Source of the DNA: Streptomyces violaceoruber
GTDB taxonomy: Bacteria > Actinomycetota > Actinomycetes > Streptomycetales > Streptomycetaceae
NCBI GenBank assembly: GCA_000720805.1
Contig: JODI01000014.1
Coordinates: 62,001 to 126,000 of the forward strand
Length of the DNA: 64,000 nucleotides
Direction of reading: 5' to 3'
Numbering within the stretch: the first letter of the stretch is position 1; each line of letters starts with the position of its first letter. The notes beneath the pieces were generated by a model. That model saw only the letters and a program-made list of their open reading frames with translations, ran no database searches and was not told the DNA's origin. Below, piece after piece: positions 56,907 to 64,000 of this stretch. The translations under genes were made by a program, and so were the position numbers.

Positions 56907-57914
56907 TCACGCCCGGGTCAGCGTCGCCTCGCTGGACGGGCCCGGGACGTCGGCCTCCGGCTCCGGCCGCTCCCGCAGGGCCAGCAGCACCCGCAGGACC
57001 GCGATCCAGACCAGGGCCGAGCCGAGCATGTGCAGACCGACCAGGATCTCGGGGAGGTCCGTGAAGTACTGGACGTAGCCGATGACGCCCTGGGCGAGCA
57101 GGATCAGGAAGAGGTCGCGGGTGCGGTCGAGCGGGGCCTTGGGGGAGTCGACCGCCTTGAGGACGAACCACAGGGCGAACGTCAGGGACACCACGATCCA
57201 GGCCAGCACCGCGTGTGCCTTCGCCACGGTCTCCCAGTCGATCGGCATCCGCTCGACCTCGCTGGAGTCGCCCGCGTGCGGACCCGCGCCGGTCACCACC
57301 GTGCCCACCAGGATCAGCAGCCCGGACGCCGCGAGCAGGCACCACACCAGTTGCTGCACGGCCTTGCCGACCAGCGGACGGGACGGTCCGTCGCCCTCCC
57401 GGGTGCGCTGCCACATCACCGTGGCGATCGAGATCAGGGCCGTCGTCGCCACGAAGTGGGCCGCGACCGTGTACGGGTTGAGGCCGACCAGGACCACGAT
57501 GCCGCCGAGGATCGCGTTGCTCATCACCACCCAGAACTGGGCCCAGCCCAGCCGGGTCAGGCTGCGCCGGTACGGCTTCTGGGAACGCGCGGCGATGATC
57601 GCCCAGCCGACGGCGGCGCACAGCACGTACGTGAGCATGCGGTTGCCGAACTCGATGGCACCGTGGAAGCCCATCGCGCTGGTGGCGGTCAGCGAGTTGT
57701 CGGTGCACTTGGGCCAGGTCGGGCAGCCCAGCCCGGATCCGGTGAGCCGGACCGCACCGCCGGTGACCACGATGACCACCGCCATCACGAGCGCGGCGAG
57801 GGCCGCCCGCTGAACCGTCCGAGGAGTCGGGGTCCAGCGTTCGGCGATGAAGGCGAGGGGGTTGCGGACGGCCGCTACGGCGTCGGCGCGGGTCACGTTT
57901 GGCACGCGTTCCAT
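56907..57914 (-). CDS. ctaA: Heme A synthase (COX15/CtaA)
   Basis: A 335-residue, eight-helix membrane enzyme that oxidises the C8 methyl of heme O to make heme A. The family marks are VVTGGAVRLTGSGLGCPTWPKCTDN (first Glu-like extracellular loop with its cysteine), FHGAIEFGNRMLTYVL with heme His, GLNPYTVAAHFVATTALISIATV, HAVLAWIVVSLTF, and GLHMLGSALVWIAVLRVLL with the second heme His pair. Start is the ATG at 57914; a GTG three codons later is possible. Works after CtaB; they lie about 1.6 kb apart on opposite strands. Confidence 0.94.
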   Translation of the reverse strand: MERVPNVTRADAVAAVRNPLAFIAERWTPTPRTVQRAALAALVMAVVIVVTGGAVRLTGSGLGCPTWPKCTDNSLTATSAMGFHGAIEFGNRMLTYVLCAAVGWAIIAARSQKPYRRSLTRLGWAQFWVVMSNAILGGIVVLVGLNPYTVAAHFVATTALISIATVMWQRTREGDGPSRPLVGKAVQQLVWCLLAASGLLILVGTVVTGAGPHAGDSSEVERMPIDWETVAKAHAVLAWIVVSLTFALWFVLKAVDSPKAPLDRTRDLFLILLAQGVIGYVQYFTDLPEILVGLHMLGSALVWIAVLRVLLALRERPEPEADVPGPSSEATLTRA

Positions 57915-57981
57915 CGTAGGGGTCCCGCTTGTGCACGCTTTCACGAGGGTCCGCCGACGGCCCGCACCGGCGGATGAGTGC

Positions 57982-58758
57982 CTACTCCCAGCGGAAGAAC
58001 CGGCCGGCGACCGCCAGTCCCACGACCGCCCAGACGGCGAGGATTCCCAGGTCGCCCCAGGGCATGCTGGCACCGTGCTGGAGTAGGTCGCGCAGTCCGT
58101 CCGACAGGGCGGTGATCGGCAGCAGGGCGAGGACGTCCTGGGCGCCGGACGGGAACTTGTCCAGCGGAACGATCACACCGCCGCCCACGAGCAGCAGCAG
58201 GAACACCAGGTTGGCGGCGGCCAGGGTCGCCTCCGCCTTCAGGGTGCCCGCCATCAGCAGGCCGAGCCCGGAGAACGCGGCCGTGCCCAGCACCAGCAGG
58301 AGCAGGACGGCGAGCGGGTTGCCGTGCGGGGACCAGCCCAGGGCGAAGGCGATCGCCGTCAGCAGGATCACCTGCAGGACCTCGGTGACCAGCACGGAGA
58401 GCGTCTTCGCGGTCATCAGACCCCAGCGGGGCAGCGGGGAGGAGGCGAGCCGCTTCAGCACGCCGTAGCGGCGCTCGAAGCCGGTCGCGATGGCCTGCCC
58501 CGTGAACGCCGTGGACATCACGGCGAGCGCCAGGATGCCGGGGGCGAGGAAGTCCACCGCCTCACCGGCGCCCGTGTCCACGATGTCCACCGAGCTGAAC
58601 AGGAGCAGCAGCAGTGTCGGGATCACGACCGTCAGCAGCAGCTGCTCGCCGTTGCGCAGCAGCATCTTCGTCTCCAGCGCCGCCTGGGCCCCGATCATGC
58701 GGGCCAGGGGCGCCGCACCGGGCTTCGGGGCGTAGGTACCCGTGACGGCGGTGGTCAT
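57982..58758 (-). CDS. ABC-2 type exporter permease
   Basis: A 258-residue membrane protein with about six helices, of the ABC-2 family: TKMLLRNGEQLLLTVVIPTLLLLLFSS, FLAPGILALAVMSTAFTGQAIATGFERRYGVLKRLASSPLPRWGLMTAKTL and GVIVPLDKFPSGAQDVLALLPITALSDGLRDLL. It partners with the ATPase gene just upstream, probably for drug, antibiotic or lipid export. Its ATG lies within a second copy of the ATPase gene's 3' end, which also supplies its AAGGAG ribosome site. Confidence 0.93.
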   Translation of the reverse strand: MTTAVTGTYAPKPGAAPLARMIGAQAALETKMLLRNGEQLLLTVVIPTLLLLLFSSVDIVDTGAGEAVDFLAPGILALAVMSTAFTGQAIATGFERRYGVLKRLASSPLPRWGLMTAKTLSVLVTEVLQVILLTAIAFALGWSPHGNPLAVLLLLVLGTAAFSGLGLLMAGTLKAEATLAAANLVFLLLLVGGGVIVPLDKFPSGAQDVLALLPITALSDGLRDLLQHGASMPWGDLGILAVWAVVGLAVAGRFFRWE

Positions 58759-58879
58759 GAGCGCAACTCCTTGCCCGTGAGTTCCAAGCTGTGCTTTCCC
58801 CGGGGGTGATCCCCGGGCCCCCAGCAGTACCCCGTGCCGGCCGGTGTCATGAGCGCAACTCCTTGCCCGTGAGCTCCAA
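58754..58879. repeat. Duplicated 3' end of the ABC ATPase gene
   Basis: A 34-bp sequence with one mismatch occurs at 58754-58787 and at 58846-58879, 92 bp apart. Both copies encode the same ATPase C-terminus (ELTGKELRS and stop), with the AAGGAG that serves the permease. Between them lies about 58 bp containing a CCCGGGG-N5-CCCCGGG hairpin. Upstream of the duplication the two genes must once have overlapped by ATGA; the insertion moved the ribosome site along with the start. Confidence 0.85.
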
Positions 58880-59770
58880 AAAGACGTCTTCCAGGGTGTG
58901 CCGTTCCACCGAGATCTTCTCCGGCATCACCCCGTGCTGCGCGCACCAGGAGGTGACCGTGGCGAGCAGTTGCGGGTCGACCTTGCCGCCGACCCGGTAG
59001 GAGCCTGGCGTCAGTTCCGCGGCCGTGCAGTCGGCGGGCAGCGCCTTGAGCAGGGAGCCCACGTCCAGTCCCGGGCGGCCGGAGAAGCGGAGCGTGTTCT
59101 CGGCGCCGCCGCGGCACAGCTCTTCGGGGGAGCCGTGGGCGATGACCCGGCCCGCGTCGATGATCGCGACGTCGTCGGCGAGTTGCTCGGCCTCGTCCAT
59201 GGAGTGCGTGGTGAGGATCGCGGAGACGCCGTCGGCGCGCAGGTCGCGGATGAGGTCCCAGGTGGCGCGACGGGCCTGCGGGTCCAGGCCCGCGGTCGGC
59301 TCGTCCAGGAACACCAGTTCCGGACGGCCGACGACCGCCATGGCCAGCGCGAGCCGCTGCTGCTGCCCGCCGGACAGCCGCCGGTACGTGGTCCGGCCGC
59401 AACTGCCCAGTCCGAGCCGCTCGATGAGCGCGTCCACGTCCAGGGGATGGGCGTGCAGCCTGGCCACGTGGCGGAGCATCTCGTCGGCCCGCGCCCCCGA
59501 GTAGACGCCCCCGGACTGCAGCATCACGCCGATTCTGGGGTGCAGTCGGCGGGCCTCGCGCACCGGGTCGAGGCCCAGGACGCGGACCGTGCCCGAGTCG
59601 GGTGTGCGGTACCCCTCGCAGGTCTCGACCGTGGTCGTCTTGCCCGCCCCGTTGGGGCCGAGGACGGCGGTCACACCCGCGCGGGCCACCAGGTCGAGGC
59701 CGTCCACCGCGGTCTTTCGGCCGTACCGCTTCACCAGGGCCTGGATCTGGACCACGGGCTCACTTCGCAT
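58847..59770 (-). CDS. ABC exporter ATP-binding protein
   Basis: A 307-residue ABC ATPase of the drug-export type (DrrA/CcmA-like). Walker A is GPNGAGKTTTVET near residues 38-50, the Q-loop is VMLQSGGVYSGARADEML, signature LSGGQQQRLALA, Walker B LVFLDEPTAGLDP and H-loop THSMDEAEQLADD. A 90-residue C-terminal domain (LSVERHTLEDVFLELTG-type end) follows, as in DrrA. First gene of a two-gene exporter operon with the ABC-2 permease; its stop and the permease start are separated by the duplicated segment. Confidence 0.94.
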   Translation of the reverse strand: MRSEPVVQIQALVKRYGRKTAVDGLDLVARAGVTAVLGPNGAGKTTTVETCEGYRTPDSGTVRVLGLDPVREARRLHPRIGVMLQSGGVYSGARADEMLRHVARLHAHPLDVDALIERLGLGSCGRTTYRRLSGGQQQRLALAMAVVGRPELVFLDEPTAGLDPQARRATWDLIRDLRADGVSAILTTHSMDEAEQLADDVAIIDAGRVIAHGSPEELCRGGAENTLRFSGRPGLDVGSLLKALPADCTAAELTPGSYRVGGKVDPQLLATVTSWCAQHGVMPEKISVERHTLEDVFLELTGKELRS

Positions 59771-59859
59771 GGGTCCAGAGTCTAGGTTCGCGGACGGCGT
59801 CCCAGACCGGCGGGTACGGGATCTCCACCCCCGCCGCCCTCACCGGGCGAGGTCGGGCC

Positions 59860-60660
59860 TCAGATCTCGTCCTCACGGGACCGGTGCAGCGCCAGCCACC
59901 GCCGCGCGTACGCCACCGCGTCCGCCACCGGGAACAGCCGTACGTCGGCCCCGCCCACCCTGCTCCGTACGACGACGGGGACGTCCCGCTCGAAGTCGTG
60001 GCCCAGCTCGTCGAACCGGTCCGAGCTGATCGACACCTCGGTGACCACTTCCCAGCCCGCCGGACCCGGCCGGCCGACCTTCACCAGCGGCGACGGTATG
60101 CGGTATTCGGCGAGGTGGAAGGAGGTGCAGGTGTCGTAGCCGGCGCCGAGCAGCAGCACCCGGGCGCCGAGTTCCTCCAGCCGGGCCAGCGGGCTGCGCT
60201 CGCCCAGCCGGCAGTCCGGCGCGTGCCCCTCGACGATCTGAGCGGCGCGCGGGCCGACGGCCGCGAACGAGGTCTGCGGATGCGCGCTGCGCAGGGCACC
60301 CGGCCAGGTCCGTACGATCTCCGGGACCACGCCCACCCCGAGAGAGGGCGAGACGTGCGGGTCGTACGCGGGCATCGTGGCCCGGAGCGTCTCCCACCAC
60401 TCCTCGGGCACCGGAGGGTTTCTCCACACGGCCGGGTCGGAGAGGTCGCCGGTCTGGGTGGGGACCACCAGCGTGCCCGCCGGGCCGAGGGCGTCGAGCA
60501 GGCCCTGGACCACCGCGACGGCTCCTCCGCTCACCCATCCGAGGGAGCTCAGTGACGTGTGCACCAGGAGGATGTCGCCGGGCCGGACGCCGAGCTCGTG
60601 CAGCTGGTCGGCGAGTGTGGCCCGAGTGACAAGGGGGCCGGTCGGAGGGGGTGTGGGCAT
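59860..60660 (-). CDS. Aminoglycoside N(3)-acetyltransferase family protein
   Basis: A 266-residue protein of the AAC(3) family: LGVRPGDILLVHTSLSSLGWVSGGAVAVVQGLLDALGPAGTLVVPTQTGDLSDPA at the N-terminus, HPQTSFAAVGPRA, and LLLGAGYDTCTSFHLAEYRI with conserved His. Known members transfer acetyl from acetyl-CoA to the 3-amino group of aminoglycosides; chromosomal streptomycete copies like this may act on other substrates. The ATG at 60660 is favoured over an upstream in-frame one at 60720 because homology starts with the Leu-rich helix after TRATLADQL. Confidence 0.88.
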   Translation of the reverse strand: MPTPPPTGPLVTRATLADQLHELGVRPGDILLVHTSLSSLGWVSGGAVAVVQGLLDALGPAGTLVVPTQTGDLSDPAVWRNPPVPEEWWETLRATMPAYDPHVSPSLGVGVVPEIVRTWPGALRSAHPQTSFAAVGPRAAQIVEGHAPDCRLGERSPLARLEELGARVLLLGAGYDTCTSFHLAEYRIPSPLVKVGRPGPAGWEVVTEVSISSDRFDELGHDFERDVPVVVRSRVGGADVRLFPVADAVAYARRWLALHRSREDEI

Positions 60661-60734
60661 GGTTCGGGAGTGTCCCCGACGAGGCCCGGCCGCGCCACCG
60701 GTTTGTTCGCCTCTGATCATTTCCGCAGGTCGGA

Positions 60735-60748
60735 TTAGGTTTACCTAA
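60735..60748. promoter_or_regulatory. Iron-box-like dyad upstream of sufR
   Basis: TTAGGT-TT-ACCTAA, perfect 6-bp arms. It resembles the DtxR/DmdR iron box (TTAGGTTAG-CTAACCTAA type) though shorter. It would tie suf expression to iron status and sits 73 bp upstream of sufR. Confidence 0.4.
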
Positions 60749-60807
60749 GTGACGCAGGGCACCGTCCGCCGGTCGGGACGCGGCTTGCCTGCCTCAGAGG
60801 AATTACG

Positions 60808-60821
60808 CAACAATGGCGTTG
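60808..60821. promoter_or_regulatory. SufR operator of the suf operon
   Basis: CAAC-AATGGC-GTTG matches the CAAC-N6-GTTG site described for streptomycete SufR. It overlaps the sufR start codon, so a bound repressor would block both transcription and translation entry. Confidence 0.75.
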
Positions 60822-61564
60822 TGAAAAACGTCGACGAGGCTCGGGAGACCCTCACGGGGGCCCCTCAGGAGGAACTCGCGACCGGTGAGCGCTCGACGCG
60901 CAACCGGGTCGCGCGGTCCATCCTGGACCACGGGCCGTCGACCGTGACCGAGCTGGCCGGACGCCTGGGGCTCACCCCGGCGGCCGTGCGCCGGCATCTG
61001 GACGCGCTGGTCGCCGACGACGTCGTGGAGGCACGCGAGCAGCGGGTCTACGGCGCGCGCGGCCGCGGCCGCCCCGCGAAGGTCTTCGCCCTGACCGACT
61101 GCGGCCGGGACGCCTTCGACCAGTCCTACGACAAGCTCGCCGCGGACGCCCTGAGCTGGATCCAGGAGCGCTTCGGCGGGGACGAGGCGGTCGTCGCCTT
61201 CGCCCGCGCCAGGATCGCCGAGCAGGCCGCCGCCTACCGCAGGGCGATCGAGGCCGCGGCCCCCGAGGACCGCACCGAAGCCCTGGCCAGGGCCCTGAGC
61301 GCCGACGGCTACGCTGCCACGGCGCGCAGCGCACCGGTCGGCGAGCAGCTGTGCCAGCACCACTGCCCGGTGGCCCACGTAGCGGAGAAGTTCCCGCAGC
61401 TCTGCGACGCGGAGACCGAGATCTTCTCCCAGCTGCTCGGCACGCACGTCCAGCGACTGGCGACCATCGCGCACGGCGACGGTGTCTGCACGACGTTCAT
61501 CCCAAAGATTTCCAAGACCACACCTGACGCATCTGCAAGCACGGCCGGGAGGAACCCCGCATGA
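60821..61564 (+). CDS. sufR: SufR, iron-sulfur-cluster repressor of the suf operon
   Basis: A 247-residue DeoR/ArsR-like winged-helix regulator. The helix-turn-helix is in [36 protein letters not shown] and the wing ends [20 protein letters not shown]-terminal cysteine cluster, Cys178, Cys182 and Cys195 in [18 protein letters not shown], ligates a [4Fe-4S] cluster in family members; loss of the cluster relieves repression of suf genes. The GTG at 60821 is chosen over the one at 60749. It overlaps sufB by four bases (ATGA), so it autoregulates the operon. Confidence 0.94.
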   Translation: MKNVDEARETLTGAPQEELATGERSTRNRVARSILDHGPSTVTELAGRLGLTPAAVRRHLDALVADDVVEAREQRVYGARGRGRPAKVFALTDCGRDAFDQSYDKLAADALSWIQERFGGDEAVVAFARARIAEQAAAYRRAIEAAAPEDRTEALARALSADGYAATARSAPVGEQLCQHHCPVAHVAEKFPQLCDAETEIFSQLLGTHVQRLATIAHGDGVCTTFIPKISKTTPDASASTAGRNPA

Positions 61565-62982
61565 CTCTCCCCACGGAGACTGCCCACCCCGAGCTCGAGG
61601 GCCTGGGCAAGTACGAGTACGGCTGGGCCGACTCCGACACGGCCGGCGCCTCTGCCAAGCGCGGCATCAACGAGGACGTCGTCCGCGACATCTCGGCGAA
61701 GAAGAACGAGCCGGAGTGGATGACCAAGCTCCGCCTCAAGGGCCTGCGCCTGTTCGAGAAGAAGCCCATGCCGAACTGGGGCTCGGACCTGTCGGGCATC
61801 GACTTCGACAACATCAAGTACTTCGTGCGCTCCACGGAGAAGCAGGCGGAGTCCTGGGAGGACCTGCCCGAGGACATCAAGAACACGTACGACAAGCTCG
61901 GCATCCCCGAGGCGGAGAAGCAGCGCCTCGTCGCCGGTGTCGCGGCCCAGTACGAGTCCGAGGTCGTCTACCACCAGATCCGTGAGGACCTGGAGGAGCA
62001 GGGCGTCATCTTCCTCGACACCGACACCGCGCTGAAGGAGCACCCGGAGCTCTTCAAGGAGTACTTCGGGACCGTCATCCCCGTCGGTGACAACAAGTTC
62101 GCCTCGCTGAACACCGCCGTGTGGTCCGGCGGCTCCTTCATCTACGTGCCGAAGGGCGTGCACGTGGAGATCCCGCTCCAGGCCTACTTCCGTATCAACA
62201 CGGAGAACATGGGCCAGTTCGAGCGGACCCTGATCATCGTCGACGAGGGCGCCTACGTGCACTACGTCGAGGGTTGTACGGCCCCGATCTACAAGTCGGA
62301 CTCGCTGCACAGCGCCGTGGTCGAGATCATCGTCAAGAAGAACGCCCGCTGCCGTTACACGACCATCCAGAACTGGTCGAACAACGTCTACAACCTGGTC
62401 ACCAAGCGCGCCGTGGCGTACGAGGGCGCGACCATGGAGTGGATCGACGGCAACATCGGCTCCAAGGTGACGATGAAGTACCCGGCCGTCTACCTGATGG
62501 GCGAGCACGCCAAGGGCGAGACCCTCTCCATCGCCTTCGCGGGCGAGGGACAGCACCAGGACGCCGGCTCCAAGATGGTCCACATGGCGCCGAACACCTC
62601 CTCCAACATCGTCTCCAAGTCGGTGGCGCGTGGGGGCGGCCGTACGTCCTACCGCGGTCTCGTCGAGATCGGCGAGGGCGCGCACGGCTCGAAGTCCAAC
62701 GTGCTGTGCGACGCGCTGCTCGTCGACACCATCTCCCGCTCCGACACGTACCCCTACGTGGACGTCCGCGAGGACGACGTGTCCATGGGCCACGAGGCGA
62801 CCGTCTCCAAGGTCTCCGAGGACCAGCTCTTCTACCTGATGAGCCGTGGTCTGAGCGAGTTCGAGGCGATGGCGATGATCGTGCGCGGCTTCGTCGAGCC
62901 GATCGCGAAGGAGCTCCCCATGGAGTACGCGCTGGAACTCAACCGGCTGATCGAGCTGCAGATGGAAGGCGCGGTCGGTTAG
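61561..62982 (+). CDS. sufB: Fe-S cluster assembly scaffold SufB
   Basis: A 473-residue scaffold subunit of the SufBCD complex, on which new [4Fe-4S] clusters are built. Conserved segments include [20 protein letters not shown] and [21 protein letters not shown] near the start, [93 protein letters not shown], and the C-terminal [26 protein letters not shown]. Coupled to sufR by ATGA overlap; sufD follows after 62 bases. Confidence 0.97.
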   Translation: MTLPTETAHPELEGLGKYEYGWADSDTAGASAKRGINEDVVRDISAKKNEPEWMTKLRLKGLRLFEKKPMPNWGSDLSGIDFDNIKYFVRSTEKQAESWEDLPEDIKNTYDKLGIPEAEKQRLVAGVAAQYESEVVYHQIREDLEEQGVIFLDTDTALKEHPELFKEYFGTVIPVGDNKFASLNTAVWSGGSFIYVPKGVHVEIPLQAYFRINTENMGQFERTLIIVDEGAYVHYVEGCTAPIYKSDSLHSAVVEIIVKKNARCRYTTIQNWSNNVYNLVTKRAVAYEGATMEWIDGNIGSKVTMKYPAVYLMGEHAKGETLSIAFAGEGQHQDAGSKMVHMAPNTSSNIVSKSVARGGGRTSYRGLVEIGEGAHGSKSNVLCDALLVDTISRSDTYPYVDVREDDVSMGHEATVSKVSEDQLFYLMSRGLSEFEAMAMIVRGFVEPIAKELPMEYALELNRLIELQMEGAVG

Positions 62983-63044
62983 GACCCGCCCCACCACGAC
63001 CAGCTAGCGAATTCCGACGCAGGAAAGAGAGCAGACCGACAGCC

Positions 63045-64000
63045 ATGGCTGAGGCTCAGAACATCCCCGTGGGCTCCACCACCGCGGGCCAGATCGCGGT
63101 GGCCGCCGAGTCGACCGTCGCCACGCGCATGAGCGCGCCCCCGTCCTTTGACGTGGCGGACTTCCCGGTCCCCCACGGCCGCGAGGAGGAGTGGCGGTTC
63201 ACGCCGCTGGAGCGGCTGCGCGGGCTGCACGACGGCACCGCGGTCGCCACCGGCGACGGCGTGAAGGTCGACATCGACGCCCCCGAGGGGGTCGTGATCG
63301 AGACCGTCGGCCGTGACGACGCCCGGATCGGCAGGGCCGGCACCCCGGTGGACCGCGTCGCCGCCCAGGCGTACTCGGCGTTCGAGAAGGCCGGCGTGGT
63401 CACCGTCCCCAAGGAGACGGTGCTCACCGAGCCGATCCGGATCGCCGTGCACGGCGAGGGCGGCACCGCCTACGCCCACCAGGTGATCGAGCTGGGAGCC
63501 TTCGCCGAGGCCGTCGTCGTCATCGACCACACCGGTGACGCCGTGCTCGCCGCCAACGTCGACTACGTCCTCGGGGACGGCGCGAAGCTGACCGTCGTCT
63601 CCGTCCAGGACTGGGACGACAAGGCCGTGCACGTGGGCCAGCACAACGCGCTGATCGGCCGGGACGCCACCTTCAAGTCGTTCGTGGTCACCTTCGGCGG
63701 CGACCTCGTACGCCTGCACCCGCGCGTCGCCTACGCCGGCACCGGCGGCGAGGCCGAGCTGTTCGGCCTCTACTTCACGGACGCCGGCCAGCACCAGGAG
63801 CACCGCCTCCTGGTCGACCACAACACCCCGCACTGCAAGTCGAACGTGGCCTACAAGGGCGCGCTCCAGGGTGACGGTGCCCACGCGGTGTGGATCGGCG
63901 ACGTCCTGATCGAGGCCAAGGCCGAGGGCACGGACACGTACGAGATGAACCGCAACCTGGTTCTGACCGACGGCGCCCGGGTCGACTCCGTGCCGAACCT
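63045..64000 (+). CDS. sufD: Fe-S cluster assembly protein SufD (cut by window end)
   Basis: The first 318 codons of SufD, partner of SufB in the SufBCD scaffold. MAEAQN start; FPVPHGREEEWRFTPLERL is the family's N-terminal mark, then VVVIDHTGDAVLAANVDYVLGDGAKLTVVSVQDWDDKAVHVGQHNALIGRDATFKSFVV and TDAGQHQEHRLLVDHNTPHCKSNVAYKGALQG with the metal-associated His. The frame is still open at 64000; the usual total is about 390-400 residues. AGGAAAGAGAG precedes the ATG. Confidence 0.95.
   Translation, partial: MAEAQNIPVGSTTAGQIAVAAESTVATRMSAPPSFDVADFPVPHGREEEWRFTPLERLRGLHDGTAVATGDGVKVDIDAPEGVVIETVGRDDARIGRAGTPVDRVAAQAYSAFEKAGVVTVPKETVLTEPIRIAVHGEGGTAYAHQVIELGAFAEAVVVIDHTGDAVLAANVDYVLGDGAKLTVVSVQDWDDKAVHVGQHNALIGRDATFKSFVVTFGGDLVRLHPRVAYAGTGGEAELFGLYFTDAGQHQEHRLLVDHNTPHCKSNVAYKGALQGDGAHAVWIGDVLIEAKAEGTDTYEMNRNLVLTDGARVDSVPN

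Overview
The window is high-GC actinobacterial DNA, almost certainly from a Streptomyces. It carries whiA and an RbpA-family gene, many GTG starts, 4-bp ATGA/GTGA gene overlaps, a mycothiol-dependent enzyme family, opcA beside zwf, and the gene order uvrC-rapZ-yvcK-whiA-(M14 peptidase)-gap-pgk-tpiA-secG-rbpA-like-pgi-(pgl-opcA-zwf-tal-tkt)-ctaB-ctaA-sufR-sufB-sufD known from streptomycete chromosomes. No rRNA, tRNA, CRISPR array, insertion sequence or prophage was recognised.

Layout. Positions 1-9 kb hold small accessory genes: an NmrA-like oxidoreductase with two coding minisatellites, an HxlR regulator, a uridine-kinase-like protein without a P-loop, a decayed PPOX gene, a CBS protein, corA, a methyltransferase, psuG plus a PfkB kinase, a VOC protein, a scrambled glycerophosphodiesterase remnant and ogt. 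At 9-17 kb lie an MHYT membrane sensor, uvrB, two TerD-family genes and terC. terC sits behind a yybP-ykoY (Mn2+) riboswitch, has lost its normal C-terminus, and is followed by a Ca2+/H+ antiporter remnant. At 17-24.5 kb are an MHS transporter, an S66 peptidase, aroQ, an amino-acid ABC importer, an MBL hydrolase and a maleylpyruvate-isomerase-family protein. At 24.7-36.5 kb are uvrA, a LacI regulator with a PfkB kinase, an HTH protein, then uvrC-rapZ-yvcK-whiA. At 36.7-54 kb are a secreted M14 carboxypeptidase, the lower glycolysis genes gap-pgk-tpiA, secG, an RbpA-family gene, an MFS transporter, pgi and the convergent pentose-phosphate operon tkt-tal-zwf-opcA-pgl, in which tkt is broken. At 54-64 kb are heme A synthesis genes ctaB and ctaA, an ABC-2 exporter pair, an AAC(3)-like protein and the start of the suf operon, with sufD cut by the window end.

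The main integrating signal is a repeated promoter. Six genes (ogt, uvrB, terD, uvrA, uvrC and an MFS transporter at 44.1 kb) carry TTGTCAGTG-N8-TAnnnT or a close match directly upstream. This is the LexA-independent DNA-damage promoter described for mycobacterial recA and many repair genes. In ogt, uvrB and uvrC the -10 hexamer is followed by exactly 7 nt and then the ATG, which predicts leaderless mRNAs. The complete UvrABC excision set, the alkyltransferase, a Ter-stress protein and one exporter therefore look like one local damage regulon.

The window also records much recent small-scale decay and duplication: an internal deletion in tkt, terC truncation, the chaA and glycerophosphodiesterase remnants, a 36-bp in-frame duplication in the PPOX pseudogene, and a copied ABC gene end at 58.8 kb. 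All functional calls are from reading the sequence; no database search was run.
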